From NCBI GenBank assembly GCA_964429005.1, contig CAYSAJ010000052.1, positions 1 through 6,600 on the forward strand: DNA of 6,600 nucleotides, written 5' to 3'. Both the position numbers and the translations under genes were made by a program. Shown here piece after piece: positions 5,877 through 6,600 of the stretch; the stretch's first letter is position 1; each line of letters starts with the position of its first letter. The DNA comes from JACRBE01 sp964429005. Lineage in GTDB: Bacteria; Chlamydiota; Chlamydiia; Chlamydiales; JACRBE01. The notes under the pieces are model-generated. The model did no database searches. It saw only the letters and a program-made list of their open reading frames with translations, and was not told the DNA's origin.

Positions 5877-6579
5877 GACTTTTGTGACGTTGTGGAGGCC
5901 AGAGCTGCTCAGCGATGAGGAAATCCACGAATGCTTAAAGGAAACATGCTGGACTGCCAGAAGAGCCGCTTATTATGTCCTAGGCTTGAAAATTCCCGAC
6001 CTAAGTAGCCTTGATGAAGAAAAAAAACTTTGCCCTGATTTTGAAAAGTACTACGAGCTTTTCAAAAGCTGTTTTGAAAAGGGAAGAATTGCGGTCCATT
6101 CCTTCTGCTCAGAATATGGCAAGAATGTTCAGGCTGCCTTGCCTGTCGATTGGCTGAAGCTGGTCCATAAGGGGCGGCTAAAAGACGACGCTATCGAAGA
6201 CAAAGAAGTGAAACGAGAAGGCTTGTATGTCGCTCCTTTGCTTACGGAAGCTTGGCTTCTTTTGCAAGGGAAGGCGGTCTTCGCCAAAAGGCGACCTGCT
6301 CAAGAAAGGGACGATAAGCTTTTTGCTTGGAGTGCTGCCAGAAAGCTGCGCAAAGATTTTCCTCAGTTGTCCAACCGCCAAATGGCACAGATCATCTTTA
6401 AGCATTGTTCGAAGTTGCAGAAGTATCCTTTCAAGACTGTTTACGGCTGGGTCATCGATTCAGCTATTCCGATAAATGAAGAGCCTTTGCAAAGCAGAAG
6501 AGATAGAAATGGTCGTCCTAAAAAAGACAGCTATCAGAAGCTCTCTGTCGATTTCTCCTCCTATTTCAATAATTTGTAA
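5857..6579 (+). CDS. Integrase-linked protein with possible DNA-binding segment, function unknown
   Basis: A 240-residue protein I do not recognise. Start ATG has a strong AGGAGG six bases upstream, inside the integrase gene; the 20-base overlap suggests co-expression with it. The N-terminal part holds helices with a WTARRAAYYVLGL stretch (32-44), which could be a small DNA-binding helix pair. The C-terminal part (about 160-200) has RKLRKDFPQLSNRQMAQII, then PFKTVYGWV, a pattern seen in helix-turn-helix or replication-type regions. The tail is basic (QSRRDRNGRPKKD, 212-224), as expected of a nucleic-acid-binding protein. There is no membrane segment or enzyme motif. Position next to an integrase makes a recombination directionality factor, regulator or element-specific replication helper possible, though 240 residues is long for a typical excisionase. 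Function remains inference. Confidence 0.75.
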   Translation: MHNLENKTFVTLWRPELLSDEEIHECLKETCWTARRAAYYVLGLKIPDLSSLDEEKKLCPDFEKYYELFKSCFEKGRIAVHSFCSEYGKNVQAALPVDWLKLVHKGRLKDDAIEDKEVKREGLYVAPLLTEAWLLLQGKAVFAKRRPAQERDDKLFAWSAARKLRKDFPQLSNRQMAQIIFKHCSKLQKYPFKTVYGWVIDSAIPINEEPLQSRRDRNGRPKKDSYQKLSVDFSSYFNNL

Positions 6580-6600
6580 CTCGCTGCTATTCAACGCATT

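Overview
The window looks like bacterial accessory DNA with a moderate to low GC content, by eye in the low 40s per cent. Genes carry ordinary Shine-Dalgarno sites and sigma70-like promoters, which fits a Gram-negative or similar bacterium. No gene fixes the host. An environmental chlamydia or a gammaproteobacterium such as the Legionella/Coxiella group are only weak guesses.

Left flank (1-349): no convincing gene. It holds three 10-bp direct repeats (71-100), a repeated TGGTCCAC word (113-131) and a strong hairpin whose left arm has two competing right arms (186-224). The first two resemble protein-binding arrays, such as arm sites of an integrated element. The hairpin could insulate the downstream operon.

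Operon (350-3748, plus strand): a good extended -10 promoter precedes five tightly packed genes. They encode an AbiLi/RloA-type AAA/ABC ATPase, an AbiLii/RloB-type partner, an unrecognised 110-residue protein with a Cys/His cluster, a DUF6155-like protein and a calcineurin-like metallophosphoesterase of the COG4186 type. Junctions are a 1-base overlap, gaps of 12 and 9 bases, and a 4-base overlap, so one polycistronic message is likely. The first two genes form the known abortive-infection pair AbiL (also called restriction-linked RloA/RloB). The other three may be accessory parts of an enlarged defence operon, or passengers.

Convergent gap (3749-3869): directly after the phosphoesterase stop codon lies a symmetric array of four CTGTTCA/TGAACAG half-sites, with a perfect 32-bp palindrome at its centre.

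Minus-strand remnant (3870 to about 4634): two open frames lie in the same reading frame, separated only by a TAA. The second has no credible start, so this is most likely one gene of unknown function broken by a nonsense codon.

Mobility module (4740-6579, plus strand): a complete tyrosine integrase with all catalytic residues, followed with a 20-base overlap by an unrecognised 240-residue protein with a possible DNA-binding segment. This module suggests that the whole stretch is, or was, part of an integrative element carrying a defence cargo. The last 21 bases (6580-6600) show nothing.
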